From an uncultured Roseiflexaceae bacterium (GTDB lineage Bacteria; Chloroflexota; Chloroflexia; Chloroflexales; Roseiflexaceae): 64,000 bases of DNA. The notes below the pieces were generated by a model, which worked only from the letters and a program-made list of their open reading frames with translations, did no database searches and was not told the origin of the DNA. The stretch is from positions 52,983 to 116,982 of the forward strand of contig CALKHR010000100.1 in NCBI GenBank assembly GCA_937988885.1, read 5' to 3'. Position 1 is the stretch's first letter. Each line of letters starts with the position of its first letter. Made by a program: the position numbers and the translations under genes. This document shows, piece after piece, positions 1-8,363 of the stretch.

Positions 1-1820
1 TCGAATGTGGCTGTCAGTTCCGATGGATCAACTGTCACGCTGATCGGTAGGGTGAGGCTGCTGTGCGGCTCGATCTCGACCTGGGTGGCGGGCAACTCCA
101 CTGTCACGCCCGTCTCGCTGACGACGGTTGTGACGCTCAGCGTGACCGTGCGGGTCAGGTTGCTCTCATTCTGCAGGAATAGCGGCTGGGCCTGGCTCCA
201 TGGCTGGCTGATCCAGGGCGCGCCGTATGAGAGCGTGGCGGTATCGCTCAGATCGCCAGTGGAGGCGAGCAGATCCACATTGGAGAGTGCCGACAGGTTG
301 AGTTGGCCCGCGCCGACCAACGAGGGCGGGTAGAGCGCGCCTTTATTGGTACTCACTGGGCTTGCGGTGTTCAGCAGGGCCGCCTTGACCTGATTGGGCT
401 GCCAATCGGGGTGTTGCTGCAACAACAGGGCGGCGGCGCCAGCCACCTGCGCGGCGGAGCCAGAGGTGCCGCTCATGCTGAGCGTGCCCGTGCCGCTACC
501 GATCGCCGCGCCCGGAATATTCGTGCCGGGTGCGACGAGTTCGGGTTTGATGGTCTGATTACCACGTTGTGGCCCGCGCGAGCTGTACGATGCGACTTCT
601 TGCGGCGCTAGGGCCATGATCCCAGGCGCAGGCAAGTTCGTTGTTGTTTGATCGACCGTCGCGCCAACTGCGATAGCATGATTGGCGCTGGCTGGCGAAT
701 TGACGCTGTAGAACGTGTTCCCCAGGTCGCCCGCCGATGCAACCACGACGATACCAGCTTGGACCGCATTGTTCACTGCAATCGCGTCGGGGTCGTCGTT
801 GCTGCCGAAGCCAGAACCAGTCGAAATATTGAGAATATCAAGCCGATCCGAGGTATCACCATCGCCGTTCGGGTCGAGCGCGTACTCGATCGCCGGGATC
901 ATCAGCACGCTCGAACCTTCGCACCCAAAGATTTTGAGTGCGTACAGCTCGGCCTCTGGCGCGACACCCGGCAGGAGGCTAAAGGCGCTTTGGTCCTGTT
1001 CGATGGGGTACGGGCCCGTGTAAGGGCTGCCATCGGCGAGCACGCCCTGGCCTGCCAACAGGCTCGCGACATACGTGCCGTGGCCGTTGCAATCGAGCGG
1101 ATCGGCATCGGGCTGCGGAATGCGTCTAGCGGGGTCGGGACTTGAGGCATCGTAGGCATCCCCCGCGAAGTCGAAGCCACCCACCACACGGGCGGTTGGG
1201 AAACTGCCCGCCTCGATGATGGAGGGATTGTTGCTACTGTAGGCCGCAGGTGTGCCGGGGCCGCCGAAGGTGGCGTGCGTGTAGTCGATGCCGCTATCGA
1301 TCACACCGATGCGTACACCACGTCCAGTGATGCCCTCTTGCATTGTTTGCGCCACTTGGGCGAGCAGCGCGGCATTCTTGGAGCTGAAAGCGTTCGGCTC
1401 TTTGGGTGGGATCACATGGAGGGCGTTGATACCGGGCAACTGACGAAGTTGATCGATCCGATCTGCATTGATCGACACCGCAATGCCATTGTAGGCGAGG
1501 CGCGTGCTGAATAGCACGGTGGCGCCAAGTTGGGGCAATTGGCGTTGCAGCGTTTGTTGTTCGTTCTGAATACGAATCCGCTGTGAGCGGTGAAGGGTAT
1601 CGGGCAGCGCAGCGACAGGTGCCGAGGCAAGCTCGATCATCACTGTGATGCGTTCGGTGCTAGCCGTTTGTGTAGGTAGCAGTTGCGCGTTTTTAGAAAC
1701 AGGTTCAAAGATAGGTGGTGCGTTGTTGACTTGTCTGTCTGCCGTCCATCCTGTGGGGACAAGGAGCACAGCAAATAACAAGCTTAATACGGCGATCAAT
1801 GCAGCATATCGTCGACCCAT
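1..1820 (-). CDS. Secreted subtilisin-like (S8) serine protease, C-terminus cut off by window edge
   Basis: Read on the minus strand from an ATG at 1820; the frame stays open to base 1, so about 606 residues are visible and the C-terminus lies outside. The first ~26 residues are a signal peptide (MGRRYAALIAVLSLLFAVLL). An inhibitor-I9-like propeptide follows. The S8 triad is complete: Asp175 (GVIDSGID), His247 (NGHGTYVASL) and Ser453 (GTSGSAAQVAGAA). A long insertion between His and Ser has the PA-domain position, and the last ~60 residues look like a beta-rich Fn3-type domain. The start is supported by a GGGGGA Shine-Dalgarno 8 bases upstream. Expected role: extracellular protein degradation. 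It is single and transcribed away from its neighbour. It is 12 kb from the secretion locus and has no sign of being a mycosin. Confidence 0.93.
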   Translation of the reverse strand, partial: MGRRYAALIAVLSLLFAVLLVPTGWTADRQVNNAPPIFEPVSKNAQLLPTQTASTERITVMIELASAPVAALPDTLHRSQRIRIQNEQQTLQRQLPQLGATVLFSTRLAYNGIAVSINADRIDQLRQLPGINALHVIPPKEPNAFSSKNAALLAQVAQTMQEGITGRGVRIGVIDSGIDYTHATFGGPGTPAAYSSNNPSIIEAGSFPTARVVGGFDFAGDAYDASSPDPARRIPQPDADPLDCNGHGTYVASLLAGQGVLADGSPYTGPYPIEQDQSAFSLLPGVAPEAELYALKIFGCEGSSVLMIPAIEYALDPNGDGDTSDRLDILNISTGSGFGSNDDPDAIAVNNAVQAGIVVVASAGDLGNTFYSVNSPASANHAIAVGATVDQTTTNLPAPGIMALAPQEVASYSSRGPQRGNQTIKPELVAPGTNIPGAAIGSGTGTLSMSGTSGSAAQVAGAAALLLQQHPDWQPNQVKAALLNTASPVSTNKGALYPPSLVGAGQLNLSALSNVDLLASTGDLSDTATLSYGAPWISQPWSQAQPLFLQNESNLTRTVTLSVTTVVSETGVTVELPATQVEIEPHSSLTLPISVTVDPSELTATF

Positions 1821-2127
1821 ATCGCATCCCCCGAGACACACGCCCTGGTGTGCATAATTGCTGTTTCAGTTATTTCACCGCGTTCCTATGCGGTAAATGG
1901 CGCGTTCGTGCTACTTGTAGGCCGCCTACCTGAAGGTAAGCAAAATGTGTTTCGCGCCGGGTCGTGCGGGCGGTGCGACAAGGCTGGCGAAATGTAGGCA
2001 ATGTGGTTATGGTAGCAGCGCTGCACATTAAAGCACAGCGAAAGGGCGTGCTTACTCTTCTCCACTATGAGGAACATCTCTGTTGGTTTCTCTGACCAAC
2101 ATCTGAATCGAAGAATAAAGATAACAG

Positions 2128-2154
2128 ATGCCGCAGCGTAGCCTTCTGCGGCAT
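2128..2154. terminator. Hairpin, possible terminator
   Basis: Inverted repeat ATGCCGCAG / CTGCGGCAT with a 9-base loop. There is no clean T run on either side; an AT-rich stretch follows on the minus strand. It may end read-through from the prepilin peptidase gene. Confidence 0.4.
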
Positions 2155-2318
2155 ATTGGTTGGCTCTTATATGGCGCCTATTGTATCATACGTACTAATA
2201 TCGTAGTGTGACGTTTTTTTCATCAAACTGCTAGTTTTCCCCCTTGATTTAAATAAAAATTCATTTTTCTGCTGCATGCTCGAATGGGATTTGGCTTGTA
2301 GAAGCGCTCGCAGAGGGT

Positions 2319-2357
2319 CTGGTGCTTGGTGACTCGATGCAATCTACCAAGCACCAG
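2319..2357 (-). terminator. Hairpin just downstream of the prepilin peptidase gene
   Basis: Perfect 12-bp inverted repeat CTGGTGCTTGGT / ACCAAGCACCAG with a 15-base loop, starting 10 bases after the minus-strand stop at 2368. The position suggests a transcription end, but no T tract follows. Confidence 0.5.
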
Positions 2358-2367
2358 CAGATCTATA

Positions 2368-3129
2368 TTATCGTTGAAGGCCGAAGATCAGGAGGTACGA
2401 GAGGGCACCGAGGCAGAGGAACGTACCGTAGGAGATATACTCGGGAACGTTTTCGCGCCCGATGCGGCGCAGTACAATCAGCACCGCCGAGTAGATACCC
2501 GCCAGCAGCATCCCATAAAACAGGGCCCGATCGAGGCGTGTGAGCCCCAATGCTGCGCCGATAAAAATGCTCAGATAGACATCGCCAAGCCCAAACGGCG
2601 CGGATTTGCCGGGAAAGAGGAACTTCGCGAGCAGGAAGAAGAGCGTGAACACGAAGCCGCTCACCAACGCGCCGAGCACCGAGTTGAGGATCGAATGGTA
2701 CGGGCTGAGGGCCAACGAGGCCAGCAAGGCGATGAGCGCCGCGCCGAGAATGACAAAGGTGTAAATAAATCGGTGCAGCCAGTCGATGCCACCCGTGATG
2801 AGCAGGATGGCGGCGACAAAGGCGAGGTAGAAGAAGATCAGCTGAAAGCCGTATAACTGGTAGAAGCGCACCAGCGAGAAGGCCATCAACAACTCGACGA
2901 GCGGGAAGATCCAGTTGAGTGGTTTGCCGCAGCAGCGTCCTCGTCCTCCTTGGGCCACCCATCCTACAACGGGCAACAGTTGCCACCAGGCCAAGGGCGC
3001 ACCGCAGCGCGTGCAGTGCGGCTTTCCGCCTCCTGAGGCACCCTCGCGCGGCAGGCGGATGATCACCAGATTCAGCAGTGTGCCGAGCAGTAGGCCAGCA
3101 ACGAAGACGATAGCAATGAGTGGGTTCAT
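2368..3129 (-). CDS. Type IV prepilin peptidase (A24 aspartic peptidase)
   Basis: A 253-residue polytopic membrane protein. Prepilin peptidases cleave the leader of type IV pilins and pseudopilins and N-methylate the new end. The two catalytic aspartates are visible in their usual settings: Asp116 (TGGIDW) and Asp183 (GLGDV). The N-terminal cytoplasmic loop has the zinc-type cysteines as CTRC (39-42) and a variant pair Cys66-Cys67 in RCCGK, where the family usually has CxxC. A longer frame opens at 3192, but the ATG at 3129 has a GAGGGA Shine-Dalgarno at the right distance and begins directly with the first membrane segment. It lies 76 bases after aroE, probably in the same transcript. No pilin genes are in the window. 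Confidence 0.92.
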   Translation of the reverse strand: MNPLIAIVFVAGLLLGTLLNLVIIRLPREGASGGGKPHCTRCGAPLAWWQLLPVVGWVAQGGRGRCCGKPLNWIFPLVELLMAFSLVRFYQLYGFQLIFFYLAFVAAILLITGGIDWLHRFIYTFVILGAALIALLASLALSPYHSILNSVLGALVSGFVFTLFFLLAKFLFPGKSAPFGLGDVYLSIFIGAALGLTRLDRALFYGMLLAGIYSAVLIVLRRIGRENVPEYISYGTFLCLGALSYLLIFGLQR

Positions 3130-3205
3130 CGGAATCCCTCGTGTGTGGATATCCTGGCCCATGCGCAGCCCGGCACAATGCCGTGAAGCCACCTGGGCAC
3201 TGCGA

Positions 3206-4048
3206 TCAGCGAAATGCTTCCGTCATAATAGCGATCGGCGGGTCTTGCTTGGTCCAGAGGGCAAACGCCAGCGCGGCTTGGCGAATAAACATCCCCGCGC
3301 CATCGAGTGTGGCGGCACCGCGCGCCGCTGCATCGGTGAGCAGTTGCGTTTGACGGTAGACCATATCGTAGACGAGCGTGTTGCTTGGGATCAGCGTGGC
3401 GGGCAGCGGCGTTTCGCCAGCGTTCCAGCCAAGCGATGTGGTGTTGACGATCAGCGATGATTCGGCCAACAGCGTGGGCAACGCTTCGTCGTTGAGCGAA
3501 AGGGCGAACAACTCGGGATCGCGGTCGATCTGGCTGAGCAGATCGGCGAGCAACTCCTCGGCCCGCTCCAAGGTGCGGTTGGCCACGATCAGCCGTTGCG
3601 CGCCCGCATTCAGCAGGGCGACCACCGCCGCACGGGCGGCTCCGCTCGCACCCAGCACGACGATCGATTGCCCGGCGGGGTCGTAGTTTGCGTCTTCGCG
3701 CAACGAGGCGATGAAGGCCGGAGCATCGGTATTGGCGCCGCTCAGGCTGCCGTCCTCCTCGCGGATGATCGTGTTGACGGCGCCGATAGTGGCGGCCTCG
3801 GGCGTGATCCGATCGATCAGTGGGACGACGGCGACTTTGTGCGGCAGCGTGACGTTGGCACCGAGCATATGCGGTTGGCGCAGCGATGCGATGCGAGCGG
3901 GCAGTTCCGCCGCAGGCGTGTGCCAAAGTTCGTAGCGTGCTGCAATACCAAGTTGTTGGAATGCTGCGTTGTGTAGGGCGGGCGAACGGCTGTGAGAGAC
4001 AGGATCCCCGATCACTCCAGCGAGAAGTTGTTGCGGTTGTTCTGACAT
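3206..4048 (-). CDS. aroE: Shikimate dehydrogenase
   Basis: 280 residues, normal for AroE. It reduces 3-dehydroshikimate to shikimate with NADPH in aromatic amino acid synthesis. Substrate-site motifs are present: SHSRSP near the N-terminus, NVTLPHK with the catalytic lysine, GAVNT and NTD. A Rossmann glycine motif follows (VVLGASGAARA) and NRT, typical for NADP binding. The C-terminal DGAGMFIRQAA segment is also family-typical. An in-frame GTG at 4057 would add three residues. The ATG at 4048 lies only a few bases after the predicted transcription start, so the mRNA may be nearly leaderless; no clear Shine-Dalgarno is seen. Confidence 0.96.
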   Translation of the reverse strand: MSEQPQQLLAGVIGDPVSHSRSPALHNAAFQQLGIAARYELWHTPAAELPARIASLRQPHMLGANVTLPHKVAVVPLIDRITPEAATIGAVNTIIREEDGSLSGANTDAPAFIASLREDANYDPAGQSIVVLGASGAARAAVVALLNAGAQRLIVANRTLERAEELLADLLSQIDRDPELFALSLNDEALPTLLAESSLIVNTTSLGWNAGETPLPATLIPSNTLVYDMVYRQTQLLTDAAARGAATLDGAGMFIRQAALAFALWTKQDPPIAIMTEAFR

Positions 4049-4058
4049 AGCATTCACT

Positions 4059-4087
4059 AGTGTAAAACGGAACGACTCAAAGGTAAA
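4059..4087 (-). promoter_or_regulatory. Predicted aroE promoter with near-leaderless start
   Basis: On the minus strand TTTACC, a 17-base spacer and TACACT. The predicted transcript start falls around 4052, four bases before the aroE ATG. Confidence 0.35.
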
Positions 4088-4165
4088 GAGCTAGATGATT
4101 GCAAGATCGACACAGTTCTGCGGTTCATACCACCTTCGGTTGGGCAGTGGCTCTGTAGCGAGCAA

Positions 4166-4192
4166 GGAGCCGACCGTGTTCTGGTCGGCTCC
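4166..4192 (-). terminator. Terminator-like hairpin after mltG
   Basis: Perfect 10-bp stem GGAGCCGACC / GGTCGGCTCC with a 7-base loop, 36 bases downstream of the mltG stop. No T run follows. Confidence 0.55.
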
Positions 4193-4227
4193 CTAGTATA
4201 AAGTAAAAATGATGGAGTGTGCTCTCG

Positions 4228-5358
4228 TTACGGTGCGCAGTTGAGGTATTCTTGCTCGTATTGCAAAAATTCTTCATACGAGACGGCGAACTTATGCGCA
4301 CCAGCTTGTTCGCAGGAGGCGACGAAGTAGGTGTACTCTGCCGAGGTATCGGGCCGTGCAGCCGCTTCGAGCGCGTCGAGGCCGGGATTGCTGATCGGGC
4401 CGGGCGGCAGGCCGCCGTTGGCGCGCGTGTTGTAGGCAAACAGGTCGCTGTCGCTACCCGCCGTGTTGATCTGCTCGTTGGTGTAGGCATCGAGCTTCGG
4501 CCACCAATCGTTGGCCGTACCGAGCACATATTGTACAGTTGGATCGGCGCCGAGTTTGCCTCCGCCGAACTCGCCAAGGTTCTCAGGCTTGAGCCGATTC
4601 CAGAACACCGCCGCGATCTGCGGCATCTCATCGAGCAGCACCGCTTCGCGCTGCACGATCGAGGCCATCGTCACGATGCTATGCACATCCATCGGGTTGC
4701 CGTCGGCATCGGCGATGGTGATGCGCGTCTCGAAGGTGCTGAACTGCTCGGTGAAGCGGTTGAGCAGGAGCGAGATCAACTCATCGGCGGTGGAGGATTT
4801 ATCGACGCGGTAAGTATCGGGGAACAGGTAGCCTTCGAGGCTCGCGCCATCGGGAAGGCTCGCGAGCAGCACAAAGTTGTCTTTGAAGCGCTCACCATCG
4901 CGGGCGGCTTCCAGGAAGTCCTGCTCGGTGATGTTTGGGAAACCCGCATCGCCGACGATCTCCGCGATCTCCTCCAGACGCAACCCTTCGGGGATGGTGA
5001 TCTGCACTTCCTCGATTTTTGCGGTGATCTGCAGCGCCGAGATGATTTGGCTCATGGTCATGTTTGGCCGTAGTTGGAAGGTTCCTGCTTGGAGTTTGCC
5101 ATCGAAACCTTGCATACGCACCAGCATAGTGAAGAGCAACGGCTGTCGGATCAGTTTTGCGCTGCGTAACGTGGTTGCGATTGTGCTCGTTGAATCGCCA
5201 GGGTTGACGACAATTTCAACAACCTCGTCGCTATTGCTTACCGGCGTGCGAATCTCGCGCAGAAGTGCATAGCTGGTGCAAGCAACCATTAGCGATACAA
5301 GCGCTACTCCGAGGAACAGAGCGCGCAGGGTCTTCGATAGAGCTGTGCTTTTAATCAT
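4228..5358 (-). CDS. mltG: Endolytic murein transglycosylase MltG (YceG-like)
   Basis: 376 residues. MltG cuts nascent peptidoglycan glycan strands at the outer face of the membrane and helps set strand length. An N-terminal hydrophobic segment (about 10-30) anchors it; it holds a cysteine in LMVACTS that could also be a lipobox. A LysM-like region with VNPGDS follows, then the YceG core with IPEGLRLEEIA, LEGYLFPDTYRV, the catalytic-region motif MASIVQREA (conserved Glu) and FWNRL. ADPTVQY and NTRANGGLPPGPI then lead into the C-terminus, which is usual. The neighbouring genes suggest a housekeeping cell-envelope cluster. No good ribosome site precedes the ATG, so the exact start is moderately certain. 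Confidence 0.94.
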   Translation of the reverse strand: MIKSTALSKTLRALFLGVALVSLMVACTSYALLREIRTPVSNSDEVVEIVVNPGDSTSTIATTLRSAKLIRQPLLFTMLVRMQGFDGKLQAGTFQLRPNMTMSQIISALQITAKIEEVQITIPEGLRLEEIAEIVGDAGFPNITEQDFLEAARDGERFKDNFVLLASLPDGASLEGYLFPDTYRVDKSSTADELISLLLNRFTEQFSTFETRITIADADGNPMDVHSIVTMASIVQREAVLLDEMPQIAAVFWNRLKPENLGEFGGGKLGADPTVQYVLGTANDWWPKLDAYTNEQINTAGSDSDLFAYNTRANGGLPPGPISNPGLDALEAAARPDTSAEYTYFVASCEQAGAHKFAVSYEEFLQYEQEYLNCAP

Positions 5359-5419
5359 ATTGTATATTTGGCCAAAAACTATGAACCATGAATAAGAATT
5401 GCAAGTCTAGTGAATATGA

Positions 5420-5445
5420 TGCCGAACTTGGGATGAAGTTCGGCA
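5420..5445 (-). terminator. Terminator-like hairpin between the HEAT/SH3 gene and mltG
   Basis: Perfect 10-bp stem TGCCGAACTT / AAGTTCGGCA with a 6-base loop, 10 bases after the stop at 5456. It suggests mltG is at least partly transcribed separately. Confidence 0.55.
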
Positions 5446-5455
5446 CTACTACGAG

Positions 5456-6718
5456 CTACGATTCATCGGAAGAGTCGGGTTCGGCTTCGCCTTCACTCTC
5501 TCCAGAATTGTTGGGTTCATCGGTAGACTGAACCGCTGTATCGTCGTTAGTGGTTGGTTCGCTGGTGGGTTGCGTTGCCGCTTCGTTGGTTGAGGTTGGT
5601 TCCTCGGTGGGCTGAATCGGCACGGTCGATATGGTTTCGGTGGGCAACTCACCCTCGGGCTCGCTGAGCAGCGAACGGCTCGCCCAGCCAGTGCCGTCGG
5701 AGCTATTGATCTGCGAACTGCTCGCGTGGCGTTCGCCAAGCCGAATCAGATACCAATTGCGATCCGGGCTGGCAGCGATGAAGATCACCTCGTCGCCTTC
5801 GCTAATACCGCCGATGCGTTCGCCACTGGTGCTGGGGAGGGCACGCACATTGCCGGTGAACAGCGCGCTCCCGCTGATAACGGTGGTCGGCTCGAACAGC
5901 GATACGGGTGTGGGCACAGGTGTCGGTGCCCGCGAGGTCGATTCCTCATCATCGCTGCTGGGGCGGGTGGTTGGTTCGAGCGGAGATGCGATATTGGCTG
6001 GCATACGCTCGTGGCCAACCTGGCGGAGTTCGGCGCGGAGGGTGTTCACAACGCTCCAAGCGAGGATCAGTGCGACGAGCATCAGCACACAAGAGATCGC
6101 GGTTTTGATCAGGTCGGCACCGCGCAGCAGCATGTTGTGGCTCTGCATCTGGTCGAGCACGCTTTGGGCTGTGCCACCGACCGATTCGCCCCAACTGGTT
6201 TTGCTCTGGTCCTCGCGTGCGACACGGCGCAACTCGAGCAGGGCGCGCGCATCGCCAACCACGGCGAGGGCGCGTACTGCGCTCCAGCGCACATTGCTGT
6301 TGGGATGGCGCAACGCTTCGAGCAGCGGCCCTGCAGCACGCCCATCGCCGATTTGACCGAGCGCCTCCGCAGCGCGGTACGCTGTCAGCCAAGGACGGGT
6401 TGGGCTGAGCGCCTCGTTGAGGGCCGGCACGGCTGGTGCGCCGATGCTGACCAACTCGTCAACTGCTTGATGATGGAGTGGGTTCTGCGGGTCGCCAAGC
6501 GCGACGATCAGGTTTGCGATCCGCTCGCGCATTGCTGTATTGGCGGCTTGCGCAACCGCTCGTTTCGATGGTGCAGGCGCAGGCGTGGTGAGTTGGCGCG
6601 TTGCACGCGAAATGCTTTGGATCACCTGGCCAACTTGCGTCTCAGCGGTACGTGGTTGCGTCGACGCTGGGGCATCGCCGTTGGTCTGCTCCTCGATTCG
6701 TTTATCCTGTTCTTCCAT
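5456..6718 (-). CDS. HEAT-repeat membrane protein with SH3-like extracytoplasmic domain
   Basis: 420 residues, function unknown. An N-terminal hydrophilic stretch leads into two to three HEAT-type repeats (about 65-170; for example YRAAEALGQIGDGRAAGPLL and WSAVRALAVVGDARALLEL). One transmembrane helix (about 205-228) follows. The outer part holds a Pro/Thr/Ser linker, a bacterial SH3-like segment (about 280-350: VRALPSTSGERIGGISEGDE, GWASRSLL) and an acidic low-complexity tail. The order implies cytoplasmic protein contacts and an extracellular wall- or glycan-binding part. The start lies 9 bases after coaBC, so the two are probably co-transcribed. The link with mltG fits a cell-wall role, but that is inference. 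Confidence 0.85.
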   Translation of the reverse strand: MEEQDKRIEEQTNGDAPASTQPRTAETQVGQVIQSISRATRQLTTPAPAPSKRAVAQAANTAMRERIANLIVALGDPQNPLHHQAVDELVSIGAPAVPALNEALSPTRPWLTAYRAAEALGQIGDGRAAGPLLEALRHPNSNVRWSAVRALAVVGDARALLELRRVAREDQSKTSWGESVGGTAQSVLDQMQSHNMLLRGADLIKTAISCVLMLVALILAWSVVNTLRAELRQVGHERMPANIASPLEPTTRPSSDDEESTSRAPTPVPTPVSLFEPTTVISGSALFTGNVRALPSTSGERIGGISEGDEVIFIAASPDRNWYLIRLGERHASSSQINSSDGTGWASRSLLSEPEGELPTETISTVPIQPTEEPTSTNEAATQPTSEPTTNDDTAVQSTDEPNNSGESEGEAEPDSSDES

Positions 6719-6727
6719 GCGTCTTCT

Positions 6728-7939
6728 TTACTCTTTGGGCCCTAAGCGCTCTGGCCAGCGCCGCAGCACTTCGGCCATAATCGCCGCTGCTGCTTGCGCT
6801 TTTGGCTGGCGTGGCAATTGCTGAACTGTCTCACCATCGAGCAACAGTACCTGGATATCTTCGTGCCCAATGCTAGATACCGCCTCATTGGCGATAATCA
6901 TATCGAGACCTTTGCGCTCAAGTTTTGATCGAGCGTAATCGATCAAATCTTGCGTTTCGGCTGCGAAGCCGATTTTAATGAAATCGCGTCGTGCTGCTAG
7001 GCCAGCCAGAATATCGGGGTTGCGGACCAGGCGCACCACTAGTTCTTCGTCATCACCCTTCTTGATCTTGCGCGTCGAGAGTTCGGCGGGTCGGAAATCG
7101 GCGACTGCCGCGTTCATCAGGAGTAGGTCCGCCCCTTCGATGGCAGTATGAACCGCATCGCGCAGTTCAAGGGCCGTTTCAATGTGGATCACATCGAGTG
7201 CGGCAGGTGGGGTGAGGCTGGTCGGGCCGCTGATCAGTGTAACCTGTGCTCCGAGATCGCGAGCTTGTTCGGCGAGCGCGTAGCCCATTCGCCCGGAGGC
7301 ACGATTCCCAATATAGCGTACTGGGTCGAGCGGTTCGTGGGTGCCGCCTGCGGTGACGACAACGCGTCGCCCTCGCATGGGGCCGCTTTGTCGCCCGAGC
7401 AGAGCGCGGATATGGCCCTCGATGATATGGATTTCGGGTAGGCGGCCTTTGCCGATCATCGGTTCGGCCAGCCGTCCTACAGCCGGTTCGAGCACAGTGA
7501 TGCCACGTTGGCGCAGGGTAGCGATGTTCGCCTGGGTGGCAGGATTCTCGTACATTTGGGTATTCATCGCCGGGGCGCAAAGGATGGGCGCCTTGGTGGC
7601 TAATACCGTGGTGGTCAGCATATCGTCGCTGAGTCCCGCAGCGATGCGTGCGATGGTGTTGGCGGTGGCTGGGGCGATCACAACGAGGTCGGCGTGTTGG
7701 CCGAGCGCCACGTGCCCGACAACGCCATCCTCTGGCAGTTCCCAAAGATCGGTGAGAACAGGCCGCCCTGTGAGCGCCTGAAATGTTGCTTCACCTATGA
7801 AGCGCCGAGCTGCTTCGGTCATGATAACGTCAACAATGGCACCCTCGAGGGTGAGGCGACGCGCTAACTCGGCGACTTTGTAGGCCGCAATACCGCCACT
7901 GAGGCCTAGCACAATATGCTTGTTTGTGAGCATACCCAT
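6728..7939 (-). CDS. coaBC: Phosphopantothenoylcysteine decarboxylase / phosphopantothenate-cysteine ligase
   Basis: About 403 residues, a normal length for this bifunctional coenzyme A enzyme. The N-terminal flavin decarboxylase half shows GLSGGIAAYK, GHVALGQHAD, APATANTIARIAAGLSDD and the APAMNTQMYENP substrate loop. The C-terminal ligase half shows VVVTAGGTHEPLDPVRYIGN, RASGRMG and NAAVADFRP. The frame is open from 7975, but a promoter-like extended -10 lies at 7947-7955, inside that extension. The start should therefore be the ATG at 7939 (or the one at 7933, MLTNKHIVLG, closest to the family consensus). Either gives an almost leaderless mRNA. Confidence 0.95.
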   Translation of the reverse strand: MGMLTNKHIVLGLSGGIAAYKVAELARRLTLEGAIVDVIMTEAARRFIGEATFQALTGRPVLTDLWELPEDGVVGHVALGQHADLVVIAPATANTIARIAAGLSDDMLTTTVLATKAPILCAPAMNTQMYENPATQANIATLRQRGITVLEPAVGRLAEPMIGKGRLPEIHIIEGHIRALLGRQSGPMRGRRVVVTAGGTHEPLDPVRYIGNRASGRMGYALAEQARDLGAQVTLISGPTSLTPPAALDVIHIETALELRDAVHTAIEGADLLLMNAAVADFRPAELSTRKIKKGDDEELVVRLVRNPDILAGLAARRDFIKIGFAAETQDLIDYARSKLERKGLDMIIANEAVSSIGHEDIQVLLLDGETVQQLPRQPKAQAAAAIMAEVLRRWPERLGPKE

Positions 7940-7946
7940 GTGGCGC

Positions 7947-7955
7947 ATTGTAGCA
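7947..7955 (-). promoter_or_regulatory. Extended -10 element (TGCTACAAT) of coaBC
   Basis: Minus-strand TGC-TACAAT fits a TGn-extended -10. The predicted transcript begins within a base or two of the ATG at 7939. Confidence 0.5.
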
Positions 7956-8363
7956 TTCCGCAGGAATGGCGTCAATAGAATTCGTCCTGAGAGTGTGCTG
8001 ATATAGGAAATAATTGACTAGTGTTTGCTATGTTCATGAACAATTTTGTAATAAGGGGAAAGCTGATTGTATTTGCTCGTTGGGTGGTTTTGTGCACGGA
8101 ACAACATAGCAACGAGGGTATGCCGTAGCTTTTGAGGCGCTGAATGGTCGAAATCGATGGTTGCTTGATCGCTGCATGCACGATTGTGTTGCTGCATGTG
8201 GCAGCCGCGCACAAGCTGCCTGCGAATGGTGAGGGTGAGAGGTTGTGTTCGTTTTTCCGTTCGAAGAACGGAAAAACGAACACACAAGGAAAGAAGCGCT
8301 TGACGTTGCGGGAGAGATCGCTGTTGCGCAAACAATCGCGGTTGATGATCTGAACCCCCGAGT
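7956..8363. other. Intergenic region, no gene seen
   Basis: Between the LLM oxidoreductase stop and coaBC. The central feature is the long palindrome at 8244-8284. The minus-strand open frames here have no start sites or family resemblance. Confidence 0.55.
8244..8284. terminator. Perfect 19-bp palindrome with 3-base loop
   Basis: The arms 8244-8262 and 8266-8284 are exact reverse complements (TGTGTTCGTTTTTCCGTTC and its partner) around GAA. It lies 80 bases after the stop of the LLM gene and can fold on either strand. The T5 and A5 tracts are inside the stem, so it is not a standard intrinsic terminator. A transcription end or a mobile hairpin element are both possible. Confidence 0.6.

Larger units (their letters stand above)
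1821..2367. other. Intergenic region, no gene seen
   Basis: Between the protease start and the prepilin peptidase stop, both on the minus strand. It holds the protease ribosome binding site, a hairpin at 2128-2154, an AT-rich stretch at about 2160-2275 and a second hairpin at 2319-2357. The short open frames here have no coding character. Confidence 0.6.

Noticed and set aside
7..1145. Three open frames on the plus strand
   Set aside because: They are shadows of the minus-strand subtilisin, whose catalytic triad and signal peptide are clear.
1..1820. The subtilisin as a mycosin of the secretion locus
   Set aside because: It is 12 kb away on the other strand, has a cleavable signal peptide and a large insertion plus Fn3-like tail, and no C-terminal membrane anchor is visible.
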